Below are positions 47,496-57,224 of a stretch of DNA of 64,000 bases, in pieces (the first letter of the stretch is position 1; the number at the start of each line of letters is the position of its first letter). The position numbers and the translations under genes are program-made. The DNA is from Phycisphaerae bacterium. Lineage in GTDB: Bacteria; Planctomycetota; Phycisphaerae; SM23-33. The stretch is taken from assembly GCA_018335035.1 (NCBI GenBank), contig JAGXKT010000003.1:78623-142622 (forward strand), written 5' to 3'. The notes under the pieces are model-generated. The model had not been told where the DNA came from and made no database searches. It worked only from the letters and a program-made list of their open reading frames with translations.

Positions 47496-48419
47496 TCAGC
47501 CGATCGTGTGTTCCGACACCAGTTCGCCGACCAGTTCGCTGACGCCGTCCTGCGTGGCCGGGAACTGGCGGTACTGCCCGCCGCTGAGCACCACCGACTG
47601 GATGCGATGGACCTTCGTCGGGCTGCCGCTCATGCCGCACCAGCTCAGGTCCGCGTCGATGTCGTCCAGCGTCCATTGCTCCAGCAGAAGGCCCTTCTCG
47701 CTCAGCGCGGTGCAGTACTTCTCTACCTCGGCGGCCTGAAGCTCGGCCGTGTAATTGTCGAAGTCGCCTTCCAGAAGCCCCTTTGCCAGGGCCTCGACCT
47801 CGCCGCGTGAGCGGGCTTTCTTGTATTTCATCATCCGCTTGGCCGAGCGCGGACGCGGCGTGTTGGCCGACTCGTTGACCGTCACCAGCACCGGCAGCGT
47901 GCAGGAGACGACCTCCCAGCCGTTGCCGACGTTCCGTCGCGCGCGAGCCGTTTTGTCGTCGATGCCCAGCCACTGCTCGACGTACGTGATCAGCGGCACG
48001 TCGAGCTTCTCGGCCATTTGCGGGCCCACCTGGGCGGTGTCGCCGTCGATCGCCTGGCGCCCGCAGAGGACGATATCCGGCGCGCATTTCCGCACGGCGC
48101 AGGCGAGGATGTAACTGGTCGCGAGCGTGTCGCTGGCGGCGGCCCGGCGATCCGTGACCAGCACGCCGCGATCGGCGCCGCGATAGAGCGACTCGCGGAG
48201 GATCTCGCACGCCGTCGGCGGGCCCATCGTGATGACCGTCACGGACCCGCCGTGGGCGTCGCGGATTTGCAGGGCGGTTTCCAGCGCGTGGAGGTCTTCG
48301 GGGTTGAAGATTGCCGGCAGGGCGGAGCGATTGACGGTGCCGTCCTCCTTCATCGCCTCGCCGGTGACGTTTTTCGTGTCGGGAACCTGCTTTGCGCAGA
48401 CAACGCAGTGGTAGCTCAT
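47496..48419 (-). CDS. etfB: Electron transfer flavoprotein beta subunit
   Basis: MSYHCVVCAKQVPDTKNVTG..APDIVLCGRQAIDGDTAQVGPQMAEKL. Confidence 0.94.
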   Translation of the reverse strand: MSYHCVVCAKQVPDTKNVTGEAMKEDGTVNRSALPAIFNPEDLHALETALQIRDAHGGSVTVITMGPPTACEILRESLYRGADRGVLVTDRRAAASDTLATSYILACAVRKCAPDIVLCGRQAIDGDTAQVGPQMAEKLDVPLITYVEQWLGIDDKTARARRNVGNGWEVVSCTLPVLVTVNESANTPRPRSAKRMMKYKKARSRGEVEALAKGLLEGDFDNYTAELQAAEVEKYCTALSEKGLLLEQWTLDDIDADLSWCGMSGSPTKVHRIQSVVLSGGQYRQFPATQDGVSELVGELVSEHTIG

Positions 48420-48622
48420 GGTCGCCTCATCGCCTCTCGATAAGCCACCGGCCCGCCAGGACAGCGGACCGGTCGAACGCGGGGGCAATCGTAGACAGCC
48501 GACCGAGGGCAGTCAAGGTCGAATGCCCGCCGGGGCGGATCGTTGACGGCGGCGCGGCGCGACGGCTATGCTTGACCGGCGGCACGCGATGCCGACGACA
48601 GAGTCCGCTGAGGAGAACGCAC

Positions 48623-49699
48623 ATGATTTCGGTCCAATGCGGCTGCGGGACGCGTTTCGAGGTGGACGAGCGATTCGCGGGGCGTCCGGCCCGGTGCCCG
48701 AACTGCCAGGCGCAGGTCGACGTTCCGGATGGCACATCGCACGCGGCTGCCGAGGCGCCGTCGCCGGCGCCCGCACCGAGCCCCCTTCCCCCGTTCGGAG
48801 ACGCACCCCGGCCGAGCATCCGCCCCCCAACGAAGCTGTGGATCATCCTGTTTGCAGCGCTGGGGCTGGCGACGATCCTGGTTCCGTGGAATTTCGCCGG
48901 TTCGTTCGCCGAAGGAGTCACGTCTGTCACGTTTTCCTGGGAGATCCTGGACGCCTCGTCCGTACCGATGCAGCGGTGGGTGCTGGCGACGTGGGCAGCG
49001 GCGTTCCTGGGGCTCGTGTTGGCCGTGACGCTGAAGCGCTGGGCCCTGGCGGTGTGCCTCGCCATCATCGGTGCGTGTCCTCTCGTGTTGGCAGCGGCGG
49101 TCTTGACCGAAGGGCGGACGACCGCGCACATCGCGGAGACCGTGGCCTGGTGGTGGCCGCTGGTGCTGATCGGCGGGCTGGTGCTGCTGATGGCGTCCAG
49201 TGCGGCGCGGGTTCGCGTCGGCCCGTCCATCGCGACGCGCATCATCCAGATTGTCGGCGCGATCGCCGCCGGCGTGACGCTCGGCGTGGCGCTGGTGACA
49301 GTGACTCCGGCGTACGTCGAGACCGTCAGCCGCCTGAGCACGGACGCCGCCGCCCGTCCTGCGGTTCGCGCCGCCATCCTCGACAGCGTCCAGATGCTGG
49401 GGGCGGCGCTGCTGGCGCTGGCGTGCCTGCTGGGGATGCTGCATGCCGTGCTGACGACGATCCACTCGGAAGGACCCGCCAGTGCCGTAACCGGACTGAT
49501 CGGCGGCGGAGCGACAATGGTGGTCGTGGCCCGGCTGGCCCGGCCGCTGATCGGGCCGCACCCCATGAGGGCGTCCTACGTCGCGATCCTGTGTGCGCTG
49601 GCGCTGGTCGGACCGGTGCTGGCTGGTGCGGGACTTAGCCGCCTGCTGACGCTGGCGACACTCGCCGCCCAACGCCGCCGGAGCGCGAAAGACCGATAG
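48623..49699 (+). CDS. Membrane protein with N-terminal zinc ribbon
   Basis: MISVQCGCGTRFEVDERFAGRPARCPNCQAQVDVP followed by TM helices; SD aggaga. Confidence 0.7.
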   Translation: MISVQCGCGTRFEVDERFAGRPARCPNCQAQVDVPDGTSHAAAEAPSPAPAPSPLPPFGDAPRPSIRPPTKLWIILFAALGLATILVPWNFAGSFAEGVTSVTFSWEILDASSVPMQRWVLATWAAAFLGLVLAVTLKRWALAVCLAIIGACPLVLAAAVLTEGRTTAHIAETVAWWWPLVLIGGLVLLMASSAARVRVGPSIATRIIQIVGAIAAGVTLGVALVTVTPAYVETVSRLSTDAAARPAVRAAILDSVQMLGAALLALACLLGMLHAVLTTIHSEGPASAVTGLIGGGATMVVVARLARPLIGPHPMRASYVAILCALALVGPVLAGAGLSRLLTLATLAAQRRRSAKDR

Positions 49700-49709
49700 G
49701 GGACTGCGC

Positions 49710-50753
49710 ATGCAGCATGACAGCGCCTTGCGGACATGCTGGCAGCGGCTCAACGGCGATCGCGCCTGGCCGGTCGCACTGGCCGTGGGCGTGCTGGGCA
49801 CGGCCGCCATTCCGTGGCTGCACACGTCGCAGCGCTACTGGTGGCCGTTGCAAATGCTGGCGCAGGCCGACTGGCGGGCGGAAGGGGTTCTGCCCGCGCT
49901 GTTGCTGTGCGTGTGGGCGACGGCCCTTGGCGTGATGGTCGCCGGGCTGGTGACGCGCGATCGGCCTTTCGCCTGGATTCTCAGCATCCTGCCCGTCGTC
50001 GCGGCCGCGGCGGCGATCGTGTTCGTGGTGCAAAGCCCCGCGTTTGGCGGTGACTGGTGGCGCCTGCCGCCCGCGTTGCTCGCCCGGCTCGATGCACTGA
50101 ACCAGACCTATGCCCTCCCGGCAGCGCTGATGGCGGTCTTCGTGGTCTCCGGCGCGCGGGTCCGCAGCGGCAACAACTCGCGGCCGCTGCGGTGGGCCCA
50201 GGGCTCGGCCGGGCTGGCGCTGACCGCCCTGTCCGCACTGGCGACGTACGGGGCCGTCGCCGTGTGGCTCCGGCTGCGGGGCGAAGCGCCCGGGGGGAGT
50301 TGGCCGGCATCGGAGATGCACCCATTGCCGCACGCGCAGCTTCGCGTCGGGACGATTTTAGCCGGCGCCATCCTCGCATCGCTCCTCGGGGCGGCGGCCG
50401 GCATTGTGGGCGTCGCCCATGCCTGGACGGCACAGCCCAAGCGCCGCATGCTGGCGAAGGTCAGTGCGGCTCTGGCGGCCGCGTCGGTCTGGGCGGCGTT
50501 TGTTCTGGCCGTCGCGCTGCCGGCGCTGGTCGGCGCGGCCTGGTTCTCAGGGCTGATGTTCGGGGGGCTATGCACGGCCTTGGCGCTGCCGGTCTTCCTG
50601 TCGATGGGGCTGGTGCGGCTGATTCCGCTGTGGCTCGCGCGGCGCGCCAAGCGCGCCGAGCCGGCGCAGCAGACCGATGCGGCGCAGGGGTTCGAGCCGA
50701 CACAGGCCGATGCGCCCGTGGGCGCCGCGGGGGCGGAGGGCGATTTGCTATAA
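49710..50753 (+). CDS. Hypothetical polytopic membrane protein
   Basis: Intact ORF with multiple TM segments, directly downstream in same orientation. Confidence 0.6.
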   Translation: MQHDSALRTCWQRLNGDRAWPVALAVGVLGTAAIPWLHTSQRYWWPLQMLAQADWRAEGVLPALLLCVWATALGVMVAGLVTRDRPFAWILSILPVVAAAAAIVFVVQSPAFGGDWWRLPPALLARLDALNQTYALPAALMAVFVVSGARVRSGNNSRPLRWAQGSAGLALTALSALATYGAVAVWLRLRGEAPGGSWPASEMHPLPHAQLRVGTILAGAILASLLGAAAGIVGVAHAWTAQPKRRMLAKVSAALAAASVWAAFVLAVALPALVGAAWFSGLMFGGLCTALALPVFLSMGLVRLIPLWLARRAKRAEPAQQTDAAQGFEPTQADAPVGAAGAEGDLL

Positions 50754-50762
50754 TGCCCCGCG

Positions 50763-52139
50763 ATGGCCTCCCAGCGCGATTCCGCCCGTGAGCATCTCCG
50801 CCAGGTGGCGGCCGAGCTGCCGCAGGCGCCCGGGGTCTACCTGTTCAAAGACGCCGCCGGCGTCGTGCTCTACGTCGGCAAGGCGAAAAACCTGCGGTCC
50901 CGCGTGGCGAGCTACCTTCAGCCGTCAGCGGACTTGGCAGCGACGCGCGGGCCGGAAATCCGCCGGATGATCGAGCAGCTCGCCGCCGACGTCGACTGGC
51001 TGGCATGCGACAGCGAGGTCGACGCCATGCTCCGCGAGAATCGGCTGATCAAAGACATCCAGCCGCGGTTCAACGAGCAGCTCAAGGACGACAAGAGCTT
51101 CCCCTACCTCCAGATCACCACGCGCGAGGACTTCCCCCGCGTGTCGATCACCCGCCAGCCGCAAAGCAAGAACGCCCGCCTGTACGGGCCGTTCGTGGCC
51201 GCGGCGGACCTGCGTGCGGCGCTGCCGCTGATGCAGCGCGTCTTCAAGTTCCGCACGTGCAAGCTGGACATCGACGCCAGCGACGAGGGCCGGCGGTTCT
51301 TCCGCCCGTGCATCCTGTACAACATCAAGCGCTGCACCGCCCCGTGCGCCGCGAAGGTCTCCAAGGACGCCTACCGCGAGCAGATCAAACGGCTGCGGCA
51401 GTTTCTGGAGTCCAAGGGTTCGGCGCTGCGACGGCGACTCGAGCGCGACATGAAGGAAGCGGCCAAGGCGTTGGCGTACGAGCGGGCGGCGGAGTTGCGC
51501 GACGAGCTGCGCGCCCTTGACGGGCTCCAGCAGCGCGGGCTCGTCGACGAGCACGTCCAGCCGGAGGTGTTCTACGTGGACCCGACCGAGGGACTGGCGC
51601 GTCTCGTGGACGCGCTCGACCTGCCCGCCCCGCCGCGGATCGTCGAGGGCATCGACATCGCCCACCTCGCCGGCGGCGAGGCGTGCGGTGCGATGGTGTG
51701 CTTCATCGACGGGCGCCCGTTCAAGAACGCCTACCGCCGTTACAAAATCAAATCCCACGATCGCAACGACGACTACGCCTCGCTGCGGGAAGTCGTCCAG
51801 CGGCGATACCGATACGCCGGCATGGATCGCGAGCTGTTCCCGGACATCGTGCTGATCGACGGCGGACGGGGACAGCTCAGCGCCGCGGCCAGCGTCTTCG
51901 AGCGGCTGGAATTCGCCCCCCCGGCGCTGCTGTCGCTGGCCAAGCGTGAGGAGCTCGTCCACGTGCACGGGCACCCGGAGCCGCTACGGCTGGCACGCCG
52001 CGACCCGGCGCTGCGGCTGCTGCAATCGGTGCGGGACGAGGCCCACCGCTTCGCCCAGCACTATCACCACATCCTGCGACGCAAGGCGACGCTGGGGGAG
52101 GACGCCAAGCCGGACAAGCGGCGACGGGGCAAACGATGA
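50763..52139 (+). CDS. uvrC: Excinuclease ABC subunit C, short form
   Basis: GVYLFKDAAGVVLYVGKAKNLRSRVASY (GIY-YIG), UVR motif, RNase H-like core GIDIAHLAGGEA..LIDGGRGQLSAA; ends without HhH domains. Confidence 0.92.
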   Translation: MASQRDSAREHLRQVAAELPQAPGVYLFKDAAGVVLYVGKAKNLRSRVASYLQPSADLAATRGPEIRRMIEQLAADVDWLACDSEVDAMLRENRLIKDIQPRFNEQLKDDKSFPYLQITTREDFPRVSITRQPQSKNARLYGPFVAAADLRAALPLMQRVFKFRTCKLDIDASDEGRRFFRPCILYNIKRCTAPCAAKVSKDAYREQIKRLRQFLESKGSALRRRLERDMKEAAKALAYERAAELRDELRALDGLQQRGLVDEHVQPEVFYVDPTEGLARLVDALDLPAPPRIVEGIDIAHLAGGEACGAMVCFIDGRPFKNAYRRYKIKSHDRNDDYASLREVVQRRYRYAGMDRELFPDIVLIDGGRGQLSAAASVFERLEFAPPALLSLAKREELVHVHGHPEPLRLARRDPALRLLQSVRDEAHRFAQHYHHILRRKATLGEDAKPDKRRRGKR

Positions 52140-52140
52140 A

Positions 52141-52300
52141 TCAGAAAGACGAAGTACGAAACTCGAAATACGAAACAAATCCGAAACGGATAAACGACAA
52201 ATTCAAAACGGCTGATGCCCGATTCAGGCACGGCCCGTTTCGTATTATCATTTTCGTACTTCGTGCTTGTTTCGCATTTCGAATTTCGTGCTTCAGATGC
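52141..52300. repeat. Degenerate cgaaata/tttcgta arrays in inverted orientation around a central hairpin
   Basis: gacgaagtacgaaactcgaaatacgaaac ... gtttcgtattatcattttcgtacttcgtgcttgtttcgcatttcgaatttcg; centre AAACGG..TGCC-CGATTCA-GGCA..CCGTTT. Confidence 0.75.
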
Positions 52301-52304
52301 GCCG

Positions 52305-52568
52305 CTACTTGAACCCTTCAACGCCCCGGACGGTGTATTTCTCGACGGCGCGTTCGAGGTCGACGTCGTTGATGTTCGCCAGCGTGCACAGCCAGGCCAG
52401 CACGTCGGCGAACTCCTCTGCCTTGTTGGCGTCGTCGTCACCGGCCAGTGCCGAAGCCAGCTCGCCGACCTCCTCGGCGAACCACAGGAACGTCCCCGGT
52501 GTGCCGCGTTCGCTGTCGCGGGCGTAGTACTTTCGGCGGATGAAGTCCTGGAATTCGCGGAGTGTCAC
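52305..52568 (-). CDS. MazG-like nucleotide pyrophosphohydrolase
   Basis: VTLREFQDFIRRKYYARDSERGTPGTFLWFAEEVGELASALAGDDDANKAEEFADVLAWLCTLAN; GTG start. Confidence 0.88.
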   Translation of the reverse strand: MTLREFQDFIRRKYYARDSERGTPGTFLWFAEEVGELASALAGDDDANKAEEFADVLAWLCTLANINDVDLERAVEKYTVRGVEGFK

Positions 52569-52648
52569 GGGCGGCTCCTTTACGTTGCGGTTCGCCGGAC
52601 AGGATAAACGCCGAGGGTAAAGAACGAAGCACGAAATACGAAGGGGCA

Positions 52649-52803
52649 AATCCTAGGGGTGCCCGTCCGTAGTCTGGCCCGTACGGGCGTCCCACGGCCG
52701 TCTCGGCCGCGAGGGCCCAGGCAGGATGCCCGTGCCACACATGGGCGAGACCCATACGGGCAGTGCTGCCCATGCCACGAATCTGTCGCGTACGCAATCC
52801 TAG
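52649..52803. repeat. Palindrome-rich intergenic element bounded by 8-bp direct repeats
   Basis: AATCCTAG at 52649 and 52796; GCCCGTACGGGC, ATGGG-CGAGA-CCCAT, GGGCAG-TG-CTGCCC inside. Confidence 0.6.
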
Positions 52804-52878
52804 ACGGCGGAGCCGATCTCAGCGGTGAGCCGTTTGCTGTCCATTTCCCATGTCGATTTGCCTGCTTCGGATCCGCCG

Positions 52879-55791
52879 CTAATCGAGTTCCGCCTCGATC
52901 TGCTGCAGCACGCGGGCGGCCATCGACGCCGACGGGTTCAGCTCGAGGGCCTTCTCAGCCGCTCCCCTGGCCGCGTCCAGCGCCGCGAGGTCGTCGGTCG
53001 TTCGCCCGTGGTGATAGCGTGCCACGGCCAGGTACGTCCACGCCTCCGGCGAATCGGCGGCGACCTGCGTCATCCATTCGGCGCTGTCGACGGCACGGTC
53101 GTAGCGGCGCAGCGCGATGTACAACTCGGTCATGGCTTTGTAGGCGCTGGCCTCGTAGGGGTTGATCTGCGTGACCTCGCGCCAATAGCGCAACGCCTTG
53201 TCCTCCTCGCCGGGCAGCGTGCGGTACGTCTCGGCGATCTGGCGGGCGTAGGTCGGCTCGGTCATCGTGCGCCGGTGCAACTCGATGAGATTCGGCAGCG
53301 CCCGCTCGGGACGCCCGAGTTGCAGATACAGCTTGGCCAGTTCCTTGTAGCTTCCATCGGCCAACGGGCGGCGGCGCTTGAGCTGCTCGAGCGCCTCGAT
53401 CGCCGGCCCCCAGCGCCGCCGCGCGAGGTGGCATCGGGCCAACACCTTCGCCGCCACGGGCGAAGCCGGCTGCAGTTCATTGAGCTTTCGGGCCAATCGT
53501 GCGGCCTCGTCGTATTCTTTGCGTTCGGCCAGGGCTTGCGACAGTACGGCCAGAGCGGCCGTCTGGTCGGCCGACACCTTCAGCGCGGCGCGGGCCGCCT
53601 GCATCGCCTCGTCCTTGGCGCCGCGCGCCCAGTACGCCTCGGCCAGGCGGGCCTGGGCGCCGGCGTCCTGGGGGGTCTTCTCGGCGGCCTGCTTGGCCTG
53701 CGGCAGCGCCGGCGGGCCGTCCGGCGTGTACCCCCAGCGGCGGATCTCGTCCCGCGCCCAGGCGGCGAAGGCGCGGTCGAATTCCGGCTCCGTCACGCCC
53801 AACTCCGCGGTGAACACATCCCGCTGGCTCAGCCCCTCGGCGAAACCGTCCAGAAGCGACAGCACCGTCTCGTAACCGCGCGTGGTGATAATGTATTCCA
53901 GCATCCACTCGCTCTGGGCGTAGGCCAGCGAGCGATCGCCGCGCCGCTTCGGACGGATGAACGACCAGTTCAGCTTGGACACCGGGATCAGCCGGTCGTG
54001 CTGCACGGCCGCGACGAGCGCCCGGACCGCATCGTAGTTGCGCCGGTCCGGCTGCTCCCAGACCGCACAGGCCTCCGTCAGCCAATGCGGAATGCGATTG
54101 CCCGTCGCCGAGAGCGTCACCACGTGGGCGAACTCGTGCCGCAGCACGGTCGGCCAGTTGTACGTGCCGAAGCGGCTGCGCTCGGCATCCGGCGCGACCA
54201 TGGCGATCACCGGGCCCGTGCACGCCCCCACCGTTCCGATCCAGCCCTTGCCACTGATCCGGACGGAGAAATCTTTGTGGGCGGGGAAGACCTCCACCAG
54301 CGTCTTGCCGGCGGGCTCGTGGCCGAAGTGGTCGGTGACCGCGGCGTAGATGCGCTCGGCCTGCTCGGCCAGCGGCTCGAGCAGCACGGCGTCGTGCCGG
54401 GCGTCGACTTTGATGACGAAGTGCTCGGTTTCCCGCACGGTGTAATCGGACAGCTTGCCCAGAAGTTCAACGTAGTTGTGCACGTCGGCGCGGAAGTCGT
54501 CCAGCTCGCCGGCACGTGCGAGCACCTCCCGCGCCGCGTCCTCCTGCCCCGTCTGCATGTACAGCAGCCCCAGCTCGGTCGCCGGACCGGCCTGTTCGGG
54601 CGCAAGGTCCATCGCCTTCTTGAAGTATCGCTCGGCCGCCTCGTACTGCCGACCGGCCGAGAGCCATTCGCCGATCGTCTTCGGCAGCGTCGCGCAGCGT
54701 GGGTTTACCTCGCCGACGCGCGCGATGTACTCGTCCGCCTCGTCCGGCGCGCCGAGCCGGACGTGCCGCGCCGCGGCCAACGACAGCGCCTCGACGTGGC
54801 GCGGGTTGATCTGCAGAATCGCCTGCAGCACCTTCGGGACGTGATCGAACTTGCGCCACTTCATCAGGCACATGGCGCGGACCAACAGCGCGTCGGTGTG
54901 CCGGGGGTTGATCTTCAGGGCCTTGGCCACCTCCGCCAGGCAGGCCTCGAAGCGCCACCGGCGCAGATGCAGCAGCGCCCGCCCGACGTGCACGTCGGCG
55001 ATTCGGCCGTTGCGCTTGCTCGCCAGCGTGAACTCAACCGCCGCGCCTTTGGGCTTGTGCTTGGACAGCAAAAACATCCCCGCCGCGACGTTCGCCGGCC
55101 AGTAGCTTTCGTCGATGTCCTGGTAGGCGACCTGGAAGTAGTTGTGCAGGATGTTCGCCGCCTGCTCGCTGGCGCGCCGTCCGCTCAGGACGGTGTGACG
55201 GTCGAGAATGCGCCCCAGGGCAACCAGCGATTCCGGGTCGGTGCGGTACGCCGCGCCGTCCAGCACGCGGCTCATCGTCTCGTAAACTTCGAGGGCCTGG
55301 GACTTCTGCCCGAACGTCTCCAGAAGCCGCCCGCGCAGCAGGATCGCCGGCGCCCAGGCCGGGCGCAGTTGATTCGCGCGCCGCGCCGCGGCCAGCGCTT
55401 TGCCGTACTCGCCGACCGTCTCCAGCACCCGCGCCCGGGCGGCGTGCCAGCCAGCGTCGTCCGCGGCCGGAGCCGCGACGCGCTGCAGCGCGTCCAGCGC
55501 CGCGTCGTACTCGCCGACCGCCGATAGGGCCTCTGCGAGCCCGACGGCCGCCCGCACGCGGGACGCGTCGTCGTCCATCAGGCGCTTGTAGGCCTCGGCG
55601 GCTTCGGCGTATTCGCCGGACATGTACAGCGTTCGCGCCGCATCCAGCCCGTCCGGGCGCCTCGCCGGGCGACTGGCCGGCGCGGAGCCCCCCGCCGGAC
55701 GCGTGGCGGGCCCGTCGGCCTGGGCCGCCGCCAACGCCGTCGCCAGTGTCAGCACGACCGCGACGAAATGAACGCGAACGCGGAGAGTCAT
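52879..55791 (-). CDS. Secreted TPR-repeat protein with peptidase-MA-like (HEFAH) domain
   Basis: Signal peptide after MTLRVRVHF, many TPRs, VLRHEFAHVVTLSATGNRIPHWLTEACAVWEQ. Confidence 0.82.
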   Translation of the reverse strand: MTLRVRVHFVAVVLTLATALAAAQADGPATRPAGGSAPASRPARRPDGLDAARTLYMSGEYAEAAEAYKRLMDDDASRVRAAVGLAEALSAVGEYDAALDALQRVAAPAADDAGWHAARARVLETVGEYGKALAAARRANQLRPAWAPAILLRGRLLETFGQKSQALEVYETMSRVLDGAAYRTDPESLVALGRILDRHTVLSGRRASEQAANILHNYFQVAYQDIDESYWPANVAAGMFLLSKHKPKGAAVEFTLASKRNGRIADVHVGRALLHLRRWRFEACLAEVAKALKINPRHTDALLVRAMCLMKWRKFDHVPKVLQAILQINPRHVEALSLAAARHVRLGAPDEADEYIARVGEVNPRCATLPKTIGEWLSAGRQYEAAERYFKKAMDLAPEQAGPATELGLLYMQTGQEDAAREVLARAGELDDFRADVHNYVELLGKLSDYTVRETEHFVIKVDARHDAVLLEPLAEQAERIYAAVTDHFGHEPAGKTLVEVFPAHKDFSVRISGKGWIGTVGACTGPVIAMVAPDAERSRFGTYNWPTVLRHEFAHVVTLSATGNRIPHWLTEACAVWEQPDRRNYDAVRALVAAVQHDRLIPVSKLNWSFIRPKRRGDRSLAYAQSEWMLEYIITTRGYETVLSLLDGFAEGLSQRDVFTAELGVTEPEFDRAFAAWARDEIRRWGYTPDGPPALPQAKQAAEKTPQDAGAQARLAEAYWARGAKDEAMQAARAALKVSADQTAALAVLSQALAERKEYDEAARLARKLNELQPASPVAAKVLARCHLARRRWGPAIEALEQLKRRRPLADGSYKELAKLYLQLGRPERALPNLIELHRRTMTEPTYARQIAETYRTLPGEEDKALRYWREVTQINPYEASAYKAMTELYIALRRYDRAVDSAEWMTQVAADSPEAWTYLAVARYHHGRTTDDLAALDAARGAAEKALELNPSASMAARVLQQIEAELD

Positions 55792-55950
55792 CTTACCTGC
55801 ATTGTACTCATCGGCCGGCTGCGGCCTTCCTGCCATCTTTAACGCATCAGTGCGCGAAAGGTTCCCCCGCAAACCGCGCACACAAGCGGGGCACATCCGG
55901 CCGCGGCCGAATCTGCCCCGCGGTGTCCGTCACGTGCAACGGTCGGGCGG

Positions 55951-56121
55951 CTATGCCTCGACGATCGCCTTGACGGGGCAGGCGTCGACGCACTGGCCGC
56001 ATTCGATGCAGGTGTCCTGATCGATCTCGTACGTCGCCGCGCCTTCGGAAATCGCGTCCACCGGGCAGGTGTCGGCGCACTGCCCGCACTTCGTGCAATC
56101 GTCGGTGATCTTGTAAGCCAT
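55951..56121 (-). CDS. 2[4Fe-4S] ferredoxin (56 aa)
   Basis: Own translation: MAYKITDDCTKCGQCADTCPVDAISEGAATYEIDQDTCIECGQCVDACPVKAIVEA*; below ORF-track cutoff. Confidence 0.95.
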   Translation of the reverse strand: MAYKITDDCTKCGQCADTCPVDAISEGAATYEIDQDTCIECGQCVDACPVKAIVEA

Positions 56122-56402
56122 GTCGTGCTCCTCAGCTACAGGGTCCCGGCCGGCGCCGTCGGCCGACCGTCGCGTATGTTTCCGTCCATCCTACGGACTG
56201 GCCCGTCGTCCGTTCAAGTGCGGTGTGTGTTTTTCGGGTCAGGCCGAGCCCGCCCCCGCCGCTGCCGGGCCCGTGGCGAGCAGCGACGAGGTCGTGCGAC
56301 GCTGTCGTTCGCAATCTTCGCGCAGTTCCGCCCGTGTTCGCGCTGTTGACCGGGCCGGTCCGTGCCGATACAGTAAAGGTACGCCACGGCCGCGAGCGGA
56401 GC

Positions 56403-57224
56403 ATGCGATTGGCCCAACGGATGCAACAGCCCGAGGACACGGGCACACCCAAACGTCGATCCAGGCGATTTTTCCTGCGGGGGCTGGGGACCCTACTGCC
56501 CACGTTGGTGACCCTCTATCTGCTGTACGTGGTGGTCATGTGGGTGTACAACCTGGTCGGTCGGCACATCAGCAAGGGCATCTACTGGCTCACCTCGCTC
56601 ATCTGCGCATCTTTCTTCAACGTCGATTTTGACAATATCCTCTCGCCGAAGCACTGGGAGCTGTACGTCGGCTGGTGGCTGGCGCTGGCGGTGGTGGTCG
56701 TCGCCGTGTACATCTTCGGGCGGCTGGTGGGCACGTGGATCGGGCGCGGGCTGTGGCGCGTCACGGAGCGGACCGTCACGGGCATGCCGGTAATCCGCAA
56801 GGTCTACCCCCACGTCAAGCAGGTCACGGACTTCATGCTGGCCGACAAGCGGAAGTTCCAGCTCGAGGCGTCCCGCGTCGTGGCCGTGGAATACCCGCGC
56901 AAGGGCATCTGGTCGCTGGGGCTGGTCACCGGCGGCGGAATGCGCGCCATTCGCGACCGCGCCGGCGAGGACGTGATCACCGTCTTCATCCCCTCCAGCC
57001 CCACGCCGTTTACGGGGTATACAATTGTAGTGAACAAACGAGAGGCCGTCGAAGTACCAATAACGTTTGACGAGGCCCTGCGGTACACGATCAGCGGCGG
57101 CGTTCTGACGCCGCAGAACCAGACGCCCAAAGCCGACGCCGCGCTGGCGGGCGGCGCAGCGCCGTTGCCCGGCGTGGGGCAGGACCACGAGCGTACCTCC
57201 AGACCCGAGGAGACCGCCAAGTGA
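56403..57224 (+). CDS. DUF502 family membrane protein
   Basis: RFFLRGLGTLLPTLVTLYLLYVVV..VFIPSSPTPFTGYTIVVNKREAVEVPITFDEALRYTISGGV. Confidence 0.9.
   Translation: MRLAQRMQQPEDTGTPKRRSRRFFLRGLGTLLPTLVTLYLLYVVVMWVYNLVGRHISKGIYWLTSLICASFFNVDFDNILSPKHWELYVGWWLALAVVVVAVYIFGRLVGTWIGRGLWRVTERTVTGMPVIRKVYPHVKQVTDFMLADKRKFQLEASRVVAVEYPRKGIWSLGLVTGGGMRAIRDRAGEDVITVFIPSSPTPFTGYTIVVNKREAVEVPITFDEALRYTISGGVLTPQNQTPKADAALAGGAAPLPGVGQDHERTSRPEETAK

Noticed and set aside
52825-55527. 900-aa plus-strand ORF
   Set aside because: Antisense to the TPR/peptidase gene, typical high-GC artefact
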